In this document: one piece after another, positions 16,724 to 23,960 of the stretch | Numbering within the stretch: position 1 is the first letter of the stretch | Layout: every line of letters starts with the position of its first letter | Source: JAPPHA01 sp963662705 | GTDB taxonomy: Bacteria; Pseudomonadota; Alphaproteobacteria; Rhodobacterales; Rhodobacteraceae | DNA length: 64,000 nt | Assembly (NCBI GenBank): GCA_963662705.2 | Contig: OY759767.1 | Span: 3,286,001 to 3,350,000, forward strand | Direction of reading: 5' to 3' | Notes under the pieces: generated by a model | Database searches by the model: none | What the model saw: the letters and a program-made list of their open reading frames with translations, nothing else | Told to the model about the DNA's origin: nothing | Program-made: the position numbers and the translations under genes

Positions 16724-17848
16724 ATGCCTAGCCCGTCAGCAGACGAACGCTGGATGCGCACAGCCATCGAACTCGGGCAACGGAACATCGGACAGGTCTG
16801 GCCCTCGCCTGCAGTCGGTTGCATCCTCGTCAAGGACGGCAGGCCGGTTGGCCGCGGCTGGACTGGCCCGGGCGGAATTCCCCATGCAGAAACCGCAGCA
16901 ATTCGCAGGGCCGGAGACCATTGCAAAGACGCGACTGCGTACGTGTCTCTCGAACCCTGCGCACATTTCGGGAATACGCCACCTTGCTCCAGGGCACTGA
17001 TCGACGCCGGCATCGCTCGGGTCGTTACCGCGATGACGGACCCCGACCCGCGCGTTTCGGGCAAGGGCCACCAGGAACTTGAGAAGGCAGGGATTCAGGT
17101 CAGCACCAATGTCCTGCGGCGCCAGGCAATCCGCTCCCATTCGGGTTTCATCTACCGGGTCACGAAACAACGGCCCTTCGTGACATTGAAATCGGCCGCC
17201 GCACTCGATGGCCGGATCGCCACCATGACCGGAGAGAGCCGATGGATCACGTCGAAGGCAGCCCGCCGGCATGTTCACCTGCTCCGGGCTCAACACGACG
17301 CAGTTCTCGTCGGCCGGGGCACCGTAGAGGCGGACGACCCTTCCTTGACCGTTCGTCTCCCCGGACTTGAAGCCCGCTCTCCCGTGCGCGTCGTGTTTGA
17401 CAGCTTGGCCCGCAGTCCGGTCGAATCGAAACTCGGAGCGTCAGCGCGCGAGGTACCTGTCTGGATTTGCCACACGGGCGCTGCACCCGCCGATTCCCTT
17501 TCCCTATGGCAAAAGGCCGGCGCGGAAACCGTCAGTGTTGCCAGCCAACCTTCGGGCAGCATCGACCCGGAGCGGGCCCTTGTTTCCCTTGCGAAAAAGG
17601 GGCTGACCCGGGTTCTCTGCGAAGGCGGTGGCACGCTTGCCGCAAGTCTTGTTCGCAGCGAACTGGTCGACGCGTTTCTGCTCTACTCCGCCGGTCTGGT
17701 CATCGGCAGTGAGGGCAAGGCCGTAATCGGGTCAACGAACTGGACCAGGCTCGCGGACGTTTCGCGATTCCGGCTCGAAGATGCCGGCACGATCGGAAAT
17801 GACATGTTCAGTCGCTGGATTACGGATGGACTGACGGAGCCGCCTTGA
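16724..17848 (+). CDS. ribD: Bifunctional riboflavin deaminase/reductase RibD
   Basis: A 374-residue enzyme for steps two and three of riboflavin synthesis: deamination of the pyrimidine from GTP, then NADPH reduction of its ribosyl group. The deaminase domain has HAETAAI with the zinc histidine and catalytic Glu (about residue 51) and PCAHFGNTPPC with the two zinc cysteines. The reductase domain begins near residue 148 (RPFVTLKSAAALDGRIA) and includes GRGTVEADDPSLTVR and LCEGGGTLAASL. Start ATG 16724 lies 13 bases past nrdR. The next riboflavin genes are not downstream but 5 kb away on the other strand. Confidence 0.94.
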   Translation: MPSPSADERWMRTAIELGQRNIGQVWPSPAVGCILVKDGRPVGRGWTGPGGIPHAETAAIRRAGDHCKDATAYVSLEPCAHFGNTPPCSRALIDAGIARVVTAMTDPDPRVSGKGHQELEKAGIQVSTNVLRRQAIRSHSGFIYRVTKQRPFVTLKSAAALDGRIATMTGESRWITSKAARRHVHLLRAQHDAVLVGRGTVEADDPSLTVRLPGLEARSPVRVVFDSLARSPVESKLGASAREVPVWICHTGAAPADSLSLWQKAGAETVSVASQPSGSIDPERALVSLAKKGLTRVLCEGGGTLAASLVRSELVDAFLLYSAGLVIGSEGKAVIGSTNWTRLADVSRFRLEDAGTIGNDMFSRWITDGLTEPP

Positions 17849-18239
17849 TCTCACTTCAGGTAAACAACGGTGATTCATGTCGGGCAGAGCCCATCAGGCG
17901 GCCGTTCGATTCAGTTTCGCCGGTCCGTAGGGTGATTGATGACAACGCACCTTACCGTGCGGGTGTGCGTGATACAGACACGACGGTGCCGTGCTATAGT
18001 TCCGCGGTTTCCATATGGCCCGGTCAGGTCGCGAGAAGCAAACCGTGCCGGAAGGCTCGCAAGTTTTTCGAGGCACGGTTTTGTGACGGTGGCTGCGGGA
18101 GTTTTCGGCACGAATGCCTTGAAACTCGAACCCGACCGCAAGTATTCCCGTCGCTTGATCCCCGGCAAATTGGGCTCCCCTTCGCAGCCGAAACGACACG
18201 TCGGGGCACTTTTGCCGGGAATGATCTGGGCCGTGAGGT
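17849..18239. other. Intergenic stretch downstream of ribD
   Basis: No recognised gene in 391 bases. A 119-codon plus frame from 17936 has no motif. The strong hairpin at 18040-18081 is listed separately. Confidence 0.4.
18040..18081 (+). terminator. Hairpin with T-run, candidate nrdR-ribD terminator
   Basis: AAACCGTGCC (18040-18049) pairs perfectly with GGCACGGTTT (18072-18081) around a 22-base loop, and the right arm ends in TTTT. It is about 190 bases past ribD, so it may end that transcript or belong to an unrecognised element. Confidence 0.4.
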
Positions 18240-18513
18240 TCAGTCAGCCAACCAATCCTCGAGGACGACGCCAGGGACTCGACCGAACTCTTTGACATTG
18301 TTTGTGACAAGCGGGAGGCCTCGCGCAACCGCCTGCCCCGCGATGAGAACGTCAAAATGGCCCAATCAGTGTCCCCTGTTTGCGGAGGTGAGCCCGTAGT
18401 TTCCCGGCCTCTGCTGCATCGCGCCTGGTCAGGTTCAGAACTTCGAAACGAAGCGCATTCACGGCGGCAATGTTTCTTTCGACACGTTGGCTTTTGTAGC
18501 AACCGAAAAATAG
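18240..18513 (-). pseudogene. vapC: vapC toxin, 3' part (split gene, also frameshifted)
   Basis: The minus strand reads CYKSQRVERNIAAVNALRF, then LRAHLRKQGTLIGPF, followed after a one-base frame error near 18353 by DVLIAGQAVARGLPLVTNN and VKEFGRVPGVVLEDWLAD. This is the C-terminal part of a VapC PIN ribonuclease, including the catalytic Asp of GPFDVLIAG. The 5' part is at 21986-22116. If the intervening elements are removed with one copy of the 8-bp duplication, the codons rejoin in frame as HELFFGCYKSQ. The extra T in the CATTTTGACG run adds a second, independent lesion. Confidence 0.85.
18506..18513. repeat. Target-site duplication of the TnpB element, left copy (AAAAATAG)
   Basis: AAAAATAG here and at 21986-21993 flank the nested group II intron plus TnpB element, and both copies are vapC sequence. 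Confidence 0.7.
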
Positions 18514-18554
18514 GGCTGGGTAGAAGGGGACCTTGCGGTGCCCCTTCCCCCGCA

Positions 18555-18588
18555 GTCCCGGACGTGCCCGCATTAGAGCATCCGGTTC
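18555..18588 (-). ncRNA. Group II intron domain V-like hairpin
   Basis: The minus strand reads GAACCGGATGCTCTAATGCG then GGCACGTCCGGGAC. CCGGA pairs with TCCGG, TGC pairs with GCA, and a two-base CG bulge separates them, which is the domain V architecture. The tip is not a GNRA loop, and the catalytic AGC triad appears as AAC, so splicing may be weak or lost. Confidence 0.55.
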
Positions 18589-18606
18589 CTCGCATGTCAG
18601 TTTCGC

Positions 18607-19947
18607 TCATTTGGCGTAGATCGAATGGACGACCTTGGCCTGTGGCAGCGGGAACAGTACCAGGATATCTTTCATCCTCGTCCATGACAGTTTCCCGTCG
18701 CGGTGTCGACGGCCAAGCCCGCAATGCCAGCTACGTATCACCGCTTTACGAAAGCGGCTTATCTGTTTGCTGTTGCCGGTCAGACCGTAGTAGCCGCAAT
18801 GCCCCCGGATTACCCGACCAAGGTGCCGGTGTTGCTCCTGGAGCGGGAGATGCCGGTTGTTCCTGCACCAGTCCCGTATGGACTTGGCAGCCCGTGCAAA
18901 CCGGTCGCGGGCCGTGAACTGACGTACGACCAGCCGACCTCGCCGTGACTTGCCCCACAAGTGGGTGAAGCCGAGGAAGTCGAACTTGCCCTGTCCGTCA
19001 TGTCCGCCGCCCTGCCTGTGCATGGGCCGGAAATCCACAAAGCGCGTCTTGCCGTCATGGAGCGTGAGCCCATACCGCGCAAGCCGCTTGCCAAGGACCG
19101 CGAGCACCCGCTCGCCATCCCGGCGGTTCCTGAATGCAATGACAAAGTCATCCGCGTACCGCACCAGTCGGTGCGCCCCAACGCGTGGTGCCACATCCTC
19201 TCTCATCCATACATCCAGCACATGGTGCAGGAAAATATTGGCGAGGATCGGACTAACTACCCCACCCTGAGGCGTGCCTTCTTCGGTGCGTTGCAGGACG
19301 CCATTGTCGAGCACTCCTGCTGCCAGCCATTTGTCGATCATCCGTCGAACGACGCCGTCGTTGATCCTCTGGTCAAGGAACCCCCGCAGGTGCTTGTGAT
19401 CGATGCTATCGAAGTATTTCGAAATGTCGGCATCAATCACCCATCTGAGGCCTTCCACGGCCAGTCCCGTCCGGAGGTCTTTCAACGCTCCGTGGGCAGA
19501 ATGGCCGGGCCTGAAGCCGTACGAGCACGGCAGAAAGTCCGCCTCGTAGATCGGCTCCAGCAGCATCAGTATGGCTCGCTGCGCCACCTTGTCCTCGTAG
19601 GTCGGGATGCCCAGCGGTCGCTGCCCTCCATCCGCTTTCGGGATGTAGTGCCGGCGTACCGGCGGGGCACGATAGCGGCCAGACTTCATACGCCCCAGAA
19701 GGTCAAGCAGGTTGGCCTCCGCGTGGGTTTCGTAGTCCATCGCCGTCACCCCGTCGATGCCCGCTGCCCCGTCCACTCGTGTGAGGTTCAGGGCCACGAT
19801 CATCCAGTCAAGGTCAATGTGGTGGTGCAAGGTCGTGAACACCATGTCCGGGCACGTCCTCGCCAGTTCGGCTATCCGGGTTTGTTTCGTTGACACGATG
19901 TCGAAGCTCGACGTCTCCATGTGTTTCCCTCCTCCGGTTCTGTTCAT
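18607..19947 (-). CDS. ltrA: Group II intron reverse transcriptase/maturase
   Basis: A 446-residue intron-encoded protein. RT motifs are in order: GAAGIDGVT (about 61-68), RAPPVRRHYIPKADGGQRPLG (about 93-113), YGFRPGHSAH (about 143-152), the first Asp in IDADISKYFD (171-180), GTPQGGVVSPILAN (224-237) and the active-site YADD at 264-267. A maturase X region follows (WCRNNRHLPL...HCGYYGLTGN). No HNH endonuclease domain is present, as in several bacterial classes. The frame is intact. It copies the intron RNA into DNA at its target and aids splicing. Retron or DGR reverse transcriptases are less likely given the X domain and the flanking intron structure. Confidence 0.9.
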   Translation of the reverse strand: MNRTGGGKHMETSSFDIVSTKQTRIAELARTCPDMVFTTLHHHIDLDWMIVALNLTRVDGAAGIDGVTAMDYETHAEANLLDLLGRMKSGRYRAPPVRRHYIPKADGGQRPLGIPTYEDKVAQRAILMLLEPIYEADFLPCSYGFRPGHSAHGALKDLRTGLAVEGLRWVIDADISKYFDSIDHKHLRGFLDQRINDGVVRRMIDKWLAAGVLDNGVLQRTEEGTPQGGVVSPILANIFLHHVLDVWMREDVAPRVGAHRLVRYADDFVIAFRNRRDGERVLAVLGKRLARYGLTLHDGKTRFVDFRPMHRQGGGHDGQGKFDFLGFTHLWGKSRRGRLVVRQFTARDRFARAAKSIRDWCRNNRHLPLQEQHRHLGRVIRGHCGYYGLTGNSKQISRFRKAVIRSWHCGLGRRHRDGKLSWTRMKDILVLFPLPQAKVVHSIYAK

Positions 19948-20539
19948 GCGACGCTCCGCTTTCCTTCACCGGGTCCCGATGGCCTCGGTTCCCCGCCTTC
20001 ACAGGTACTATCAGAGCGCTACGACTCCCGATCCCGCATCCCTTGGGCTTATTGTTTCGCCGTCCGGTACCGTGCGTATCCTGCTGGGGTTCGTTCCCGC
20101 TCTTAACGCTCCCGGCATCGTGCAGGCCCGATGCCGGGCCGGGGTCTGGATTGATCTCGCTGGCATTCCCTTTCCAGCCTGTTCCACGCACGGACGGAAC
20201 CGGGTCTCCCAGGTTCCCTGGCGGTCCATCTACAGCTCTGCAACGTTCCCGCGACCCCGGACGGCCCGTCACGCCTCGCCATGGCGGCGCTTCCGGTGCT
20301 GCCCCTGCAAAGCCCACAACAAAGGCACCATCGTTGTAATTTTCGAGGCTCAATAGCGTTGCTTCGCTGCCCGCTGTGTACGCTTCACGACGCACGTTGC
20401 CGTACGCCATGCAACACTCGCTTCCGGCTGGCTGGCTGGCCTTTACCGGGCGGGGGTTACACCCGCTGGACCGCGATGTTGGGTTTCAGTTTCGATCTAC
20501 ATCTCCACCTCCTCCCAGCCAGAGCTTTGCCTGGCGCAA

Positions 20540-20612
20540 GGGCTTATTAGATGGGTTGACAGTGCGATTACGCTGCCAGTTTCCGATCGATTTCACTGGT
20601 CGCAGGGATTGG
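20540..20612 (+). repeat. TnpB element left inverted repeat (73 bases)
   Basis: Begins GGGCTTATTAGATGGGTTGA and mirrors 21913-21985 at about four of five positions over its whole length. On the minus strand it encodes PATSEIDRKLAA and a stop, the same tail as the tnpB C-terminus. Confidence 0.8.
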
Positions 20613-20735
20613 AAACATCTGATTCGGACCCTGGATGATTCCTTGACAAATCAGGCAATTCGTGCGATGCGCGTGTGACGGGAAGGTGCTGATTTTCCCG
20701 TCACCAAACGAACCTTGTGCCGAAGGCCAGACCGC

Positions 20736-21956
20736 ATGAGCGAGACCTCCACATACCGCAACATCATCTACCGGCTTCTGCCCGGCTCCAGGGCCAACGC
20801 ACGGCGCCTGGCCGGACAGGCAGGCGCCTGCCGCTTCGTCTGGAACACGATACTGGGGCAGCACAATGACGCCTTTGAGGAGGCGAAGGCCAACGGGGAG
20901 AAACCTCCGTCGGTTTCCTTCTTCTCGCTCGGCAAGGAGTTCACCGGCCTGCGCAACGAAATCCCGTGGCTTTGCGCGTACTCCTTCAGCATCACCCGGT
21001 ACGTGCTCAAGTACCAGGCCGATGCGTGGAAGGCGTTCTTCAGGGGCGAGGCAGGACATCCACGCTTCAAGTCCCGCCACGGGTCGACGCCGTCCTTCAC
21101 CATTCCCGAAGCCGTCACCATCAGGGACGACATGATCAATGTCCCGAGGATCGGGCACCTGCGCATCCGTCGGAAGGGCGGCAACCCGTATCCCGAGGGC
21201 AAGCCGGTCAAGGCCGTGATCAGGAAGATCGCCGGCAAGTGGTACGTCACCGTCTGCTACGAGGTCGAGGCGGAGGAGCGTCCCGACACCGGGGTCTTGG
21301 CGGGCGTGGACATGAACGTCCGCCAGGTGGCGGTGGTGGACACGACCGGAGAGGCCGAGATCATCCCCGCGCCCGATACGGGCCGGATCGATGCGAAGAT
21401 CGGGCGCAACCAGCGCCGGCTTGCCCGCCAGCGCAAGGGATCACGGCGGCGCATGAGAACCAGGCTCAGGCTGCAGAGGCTCCAGCGAAAGCGGGCCAAC
21501 AGACGCAAGAACTGGCAACACCGGGTCAGCCGCCGGATCGCGAACCGGGCAAGCACGGTGATTGTCGAGAAGCTCAACACCCGGGGCATGACGCGATCAG
21601 CAAAGGGCACGCTCGAGAACCCCGGCACGAAGGTGAGGGCCAAGTCCGGTCTCAACCGGGAGATCCTGAGCACCGGCTGGCATGGCATGAAGGGGAAGCT
21701 CGGCTACAAGTGCACGAAGCTAATCGAGGTCAACCCTGCATACACCAGCCAGTCGTGCAACGCCTGCGGGTTCGTTGACCCGGAAAACCGGAACGACCGG
21801 AAGTTCGAATGCGTGGCGTGCGGCCATGCCGATCACGCGGACCTGAATGCGGCCCGCAACATCTTGACCTCGGGGACTGGGGTGTCTGCACGGCGAGGGG
21901 CGTTGGCGCTGGCCACCCCTGTGACCCGTGAAACTGATCGAAAGCTGGCGGCGTGA
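20736..21956 (+). CDS. tnpB: RNA-guided endonuclease TnpB (OrfB family)
   Basis: A 406-residue TnpB. The RuvC acidic residues are all present: D192 (AGVDMNVRQVAVVD), E278 (VIVEKLNTRG) and D369 (HADHADLNAARN). The zinc ribbon has C341/C344 (SQSCNACGF) and C359/C362 (FECVACGH). The N-terminal helical part (RFVWNTILGQHNDAF) and the basic bridge (ARQRKGSRRRMRTRLRLQRL) are normal. Known TnpB proteins cut DNA guided by an omega RNA copied from the tnpB 3' end and the element's right end. Here that RNA would run through 21913-21985, and its guide would be the adjoining vapC sequence starting AAAAATAGTTCATGCATGAC. Start ATG 20736 is preferred over an upstream in-frame start. Confidence 0.92.
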   Translation: MSETSTYRNIIYRLLPGSRANARRLAGQAGACRFVWNTILGQHNDAFEEAKANGEKPPSVSFFSLGKEFTGLRNEIPWLCAYSFSITRYVLKYQADAWKAFFRGEAGHPRFKSRHGSTPSFTIPEAVTIRDDMINVPRIGHLRIRRKGGNPYPEGKPVKAVIRKIAGKWYVTVCYEVEAEERPDTGVLAGVDMNVRQVAVVDTTGEAEIIPAPDTGRIDAKIGRNQRRLARQRKGSRRRMRTRLRLQRLQRKRANRRKNWQHRVSRRIANRASTVIVEKLNTRGMTRSAKGTLENPGTKVRAKSGLNREILSTGWHGMKGKLGYKCTKLIEVNPAYTSQSCNACGFVDPENRNDRKFECVACGHADHADLNAARNILTSGTGVSARRGALALATPVTRETDRKLAA

Positions 21957-21985
21957 CGCGCCGTCAACCCATCTTTATAAGTCCC
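21913..21985 (-). repeat. TnpB element right inverted repeat (73 bases)
   Basis: Minus strand begins GGGACTTATAAAGATGGGTT. It overlaps the last 14 codons and stop of tnpB and extends 29 bases beyond the stop, so it includes the expected omega-RNA scaffold region. Confidence 0.8.
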
Positions 21986-21993
21986 AAAAATAG
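21986..21993. repeat. Target-site duplication of the TnpB element, right copy (AAAAATAG)
   Basis: Exact match to 18506-18513. Minus-strand CTATTTTT is in-frame vapC sequence (Leu-Phe-Phe/Leu). Confidence 0.7.
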
Positions 21994-22116
21994 TTCATGC
22001 ATGACAATCGATGAAACGCCAAAATCGCTCGGGTGAAAGTCCTTGAGCCGGGCTATCATTGCATTGTTGCCGGCAATCACTGCAATAACCGCGTTCGTGT
22101 CCAAAAGGTACTTCAA
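21986..22116 (-). pseudogene. vapC: vapC toxin, 5' part
   Basis: The minus strand from TTG 22116 reads KYLLDTNAVIAVIAGNNAMI then ARLKDFHPSDFGVSSIVMHE then LF before the TnpB element begins. LLDTN holds the first PIN catalytic Asp and MHEL the Glu. The start overlaps the vapB stop (ATTGA), the usual vapBC coupling. The missing 3' half is at 18240-18513. The interrupted frame would stop inside the element after GLIKMG, so a short truncated peptide may be made. Confidence 0.85.
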
Positions 22117-22370
22117 TCGAACACATCCAGGCAAGGCCGCTCCTGCGCTGGATTTTTCTCTGTCGCACCTTCGACGGCGTCATCATCCAGCGGGCCGAGT
22201 TCGTGCACCGTTTCCAGCCACCTCCAATCCTGTTCAATGGGCTCAAGGATGACGGCACAACCCTCGGCGCGTATCCGCAGCCGGTCAGTTGAAAACCGGA
22301 ATGCCTTTGGCAATCTCACGGCTTGGAAACGTCCGGTCATGAACACCTTCGCAATTGCGTCTTTCGGCAT
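22113..22370 (-). CDS. vapB: VapB-type antitoxin
   Basis: An 85-residue antitoxin with an N-terminal AbrB/MazE-like swapped-hairpin DNA-binding part (AKVFMTGRFQAVRLPKAFRF) and an acidic, disordered C-terminal tail that would cap the toxin. ATG 22370 is chosen because TTGGAGAT lies just upstream and the family starts MPKxAxAKVF. The gene is intact although its vapC partner is split by a TnpB element and an intron. It may therefore be kept only as a repressor or as an antidote to other VapC toxins, or simply not yet be decayed. Confidence 0.88.
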   Translation of the reverse strand: MPKDAIAKVFMTGRFQAVRLPKAFRFSTDRLRIRAEGCAVILEPIEQDWRWLETVHELGPLDDDAVEGATEKNPAQERPCLDVFD

Positions 22371-22929
22371 GGGAATCTCCAAGTGATATACACAAAAAAT
22401 ATATACCAAGGATTCACCGATCAAGGTGATGCATGGCGTCCTGAAGTGTGAGGCAATGCATCCACCGTTTTCCGGTCGCCGTCATCGGCCTGCTACCGGA
22501 AGCGATCACGAACGTCGTGACAGGGATCACGGTCTATCCGGAAGCAGTTCGGTATCGAATCCATTTTGAATCCCAAGCCCAAACTGTCGCCAACGCGGAC
22601 CGGTGTCAGCAGCCGGGCACGGCGATAGTATTGGTGTGGATTTCTCGAGGCAGACATTGATCACCAGTCTGCCGGGCCAATTCCGTTTGAGCCTCTCCAA
22701 CAACCACAAGCATGCCTGGCCACTGATCTTCTCGCATTCGAACAGCGCGAGGTTCATCGTGTCGGGACCCATTGCCACTCCAGGCGAATGTCGGGAATCC
22801 TCGCTGTGATCGATCTCGCAACCCCGGCCGACGTGACAATGATCGCATTCCGGGAGGGGAACCTCGGCCGAACGATCATGAGACGTGCTCATTGTCCGGC
22901 AGTGGCCAGGTACACCTGGCACAACTCCG
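22371..22929. other. Gene-free stretch between vapB and nusB
   Basis: No supported gene in 559 bases. Open frames on both strands have no motifs. It includes the vapB promoter region; AT-rich TATACACAAAAAATATATAC at 22383-22402 is a plausible promoter or VapB operator. Confidence 0.4.
22383..22402 (-). promoter_or_regulatory. AT-rich candidate vapBC promoter/operator
   Basis: TATACACAAAAAATATATAC lies 13-32 bases upstream of the vapB ATG, with an imperfect TATA-rich dyad. VapB proteins usually bind such dyads next to their own promoter. No exact -10/-35 assignment is possible. Confidence 0.35.
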
Positions 22930-23454
22930 TCAAGGAGAGGCAAGGTGGCGAGCCATGTGATCCAGGACTGCATTGGCAAACCCCGGTTCAGGAGATCCTG
23001 GAAAGAACGCCTTCGTCACGTCGACGAACTCGTTGATGACGACCTTTGGCGGAACTCTCCCGACAAGCAGTTCCGCGCCCGCCGCCCGGAATACGGCCCT
23101 CAGGATCGGATCGATCCGGTCGATTGGCCATCTCTCGACGAGCGCGCAATCGGTTGCCTGGTCTATCCTGGGCTGGTCATCGACAGCTCGTGACAGGATC
23201 ACGTCAAAGTGATCGCGATCGATCTCAGCGAGTTCGTGCCCTTCGATTGCGCTGGCACTGGAGAAAGTCGGATCAGAGAAGTCGGTGCGAACTTCTTCCA
23301 GCGAAGACCCGCTTGCCTCCATTTGGAACAATGCCTGCACGGCCATGAGCCGGGCAACGGCCCGCCCGACCATCGGCGGGCCAGGGGCATCCTCCCGGTT
23401 CAGCTTCCCCGGAAGGCCGGTGTCCTGCGATCCCGACACATTGTCACCCGGCAC
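22930..23454 (-). CDS. nusB: Transcription antitermination factor NusB
   Basis: A 174-residue all-helical NusB that joins S10 and NusA on boxA RNA for rRNA antitermination. Family phrases are ARLMAVQALFQMEASGSSLEEV near residue 34, LVERWPIDRIDPILRAVFRAA near residue 108, PPKVVINEFVDVTKAFFPGSPEPGFANAVLD near residue 135. The start overlaps the ribH stop by about 11 bases. The conserved part begins near residue 29 (VGRAVARL), so an internal start is possible. It is the last gene of the ribE-ribBA-ribH-nusB block. Confidence 0.93.
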   Translation of the reverse strand: MPGDNVSGSQDTGLPGKLNREDAPGPPMVGRAVARLMAVQALFQMEASGSSLEEVRTDFSDPTFSSASAIEGHELAEIDRDHFDVILSRAVDDQPRIDQATDCALVERWPIDRIDPILRAVFRAAGAELLVGRVPPKVVINEFVDVTKAFFPGSPEPGFANAVLDHMARHLASP

Positions 23455-23959
23455 CCGGCCCGTAAGGGCCCGAAGGCATTCCCGGCTCGGTCAATCCCAG
23501 GCGAAGAGACACCAGGGAGATCGCCGCTTCAGCCGCCTCTCCCCCCTTGTCACCCCTCCCAGGGTCAGCGCGTTCCAGGGCCTGTTCCTCGTTCTCGACC
23601 GTCAGAACTCCATTGCCGATGCATGCGCCCTGAAGGTTGAGCTGCATGATTCCGCGGGCGCTTTCGTTGCAAACTGTCTCGTAGTGCGTGGTCTCGCCGC
23701 GAATCACGCAACCGAGTGCAACGTATCCGTCAAATCTTTCCCATTTGGAGGCAATTCCGATTGCAGCCGGGATCTCGAGTGCCCCCGGAACCTCGATTTC
23801 TTTCCACGACCATCCCTCGGCGTCGATTGCCGACCTTGCGCCTTGCAGGAGTTTCTCCGCGATATGGCGATAGAACGGCGCGGTCACGATCAGGATGCAC
23901 GGCTTTCCGGCCTTGCTCCCGCCACTATACCGGTGCCTGGCCTGATTCGACCCCGCCAT
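23444..23959 (-). CDS. ribH: 6,7-dimethyl-8-ribityllumazine synthase RibH
   Basis: A 171-residue lumazine synthase, which condenses the ribityl-pyrimidine with dihydroxybutanone phosphate in the penultimate step of riboflavin synthesis. Motifs: ILIVTAPFYRHIAEKLLQGA (about 22-41), VPGALEIPAAIGI (substrate loop, about 58-70), VALGCVIRGETTHYETVCNE (about 80-99, with the catalytic His) and NGVLTVENEEQALER. Length is normal with an extended C-terminus. It lies one base from the ribBA stop and overlaps nusB. Confidence 0.94.
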   Translation of the reverse strand: MAGSNQARHRYSGGSKAGKPCILIVTAPFYRHIAEKLLQGARSAIDAEGWSWKEIEVPGALEIPAAIGIASKWERFDGYVALGCVIRGETTHYETVCNESARGIMQLNLQGACIGNGVLTVENEEQALERADPGRGDKGGEAAEAAISLVSLRLGLTEPGMPSGPYGPGAG

Positions 23960-23960
23960 G

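Larger units (their letters stand above)
18514..20539 (-). mobile_element. Group II intron with maturase ORF (about 2.0 kb)
   Basis: A minus-strand retroelement made of a 5' structured region, a maturase gene and a domain V/VI-like 3' end. The 5' end is placed at 20539 (TTGCGCCAGG; consensus GUGYG, with the first G apparently changed) and the 3' end at about 18514, just before the vapC sequence CTATTTTT. A GGGG...CCCC hairpin at about 18522-18545 fits domain VI. The intron sits exactly at the junction between the TnpB element's left end and its target duplication. Boundaries are accurate to a few bases only. Confidence 0.75.
20540..21985 (+). mobile_element. Lone-TnpB element with 73-base inverted ends, 1446 bp
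   Basis: The only gene is tnpB; no tnpA or serine recombinase is present. Both ends carry a 73-base imperfect inverted repeat starting GGG, and the flanks carry the vapC-derived 8-bp direct repeat AAAAATAG (the left copy now displaced by the intron). IS200/IS605 elements normally have neither inverted ends nor target duplications, so this may be a TnpB unit mobilised in trans by a DDE transposase, or two tail-out TnpB ends. The intact RuvC residues suggest a live nuclease. Confidence 0.7.

Noticed and set aside
18607..19947. Reading the reverse transcriptase as a retron or diversity-generating element
   Set aside because: The protein has a maturase X region and is flanked by group II intron-like 5' and domain V/VI sequence; there is no msr/msd or TR/VR repeat pair.
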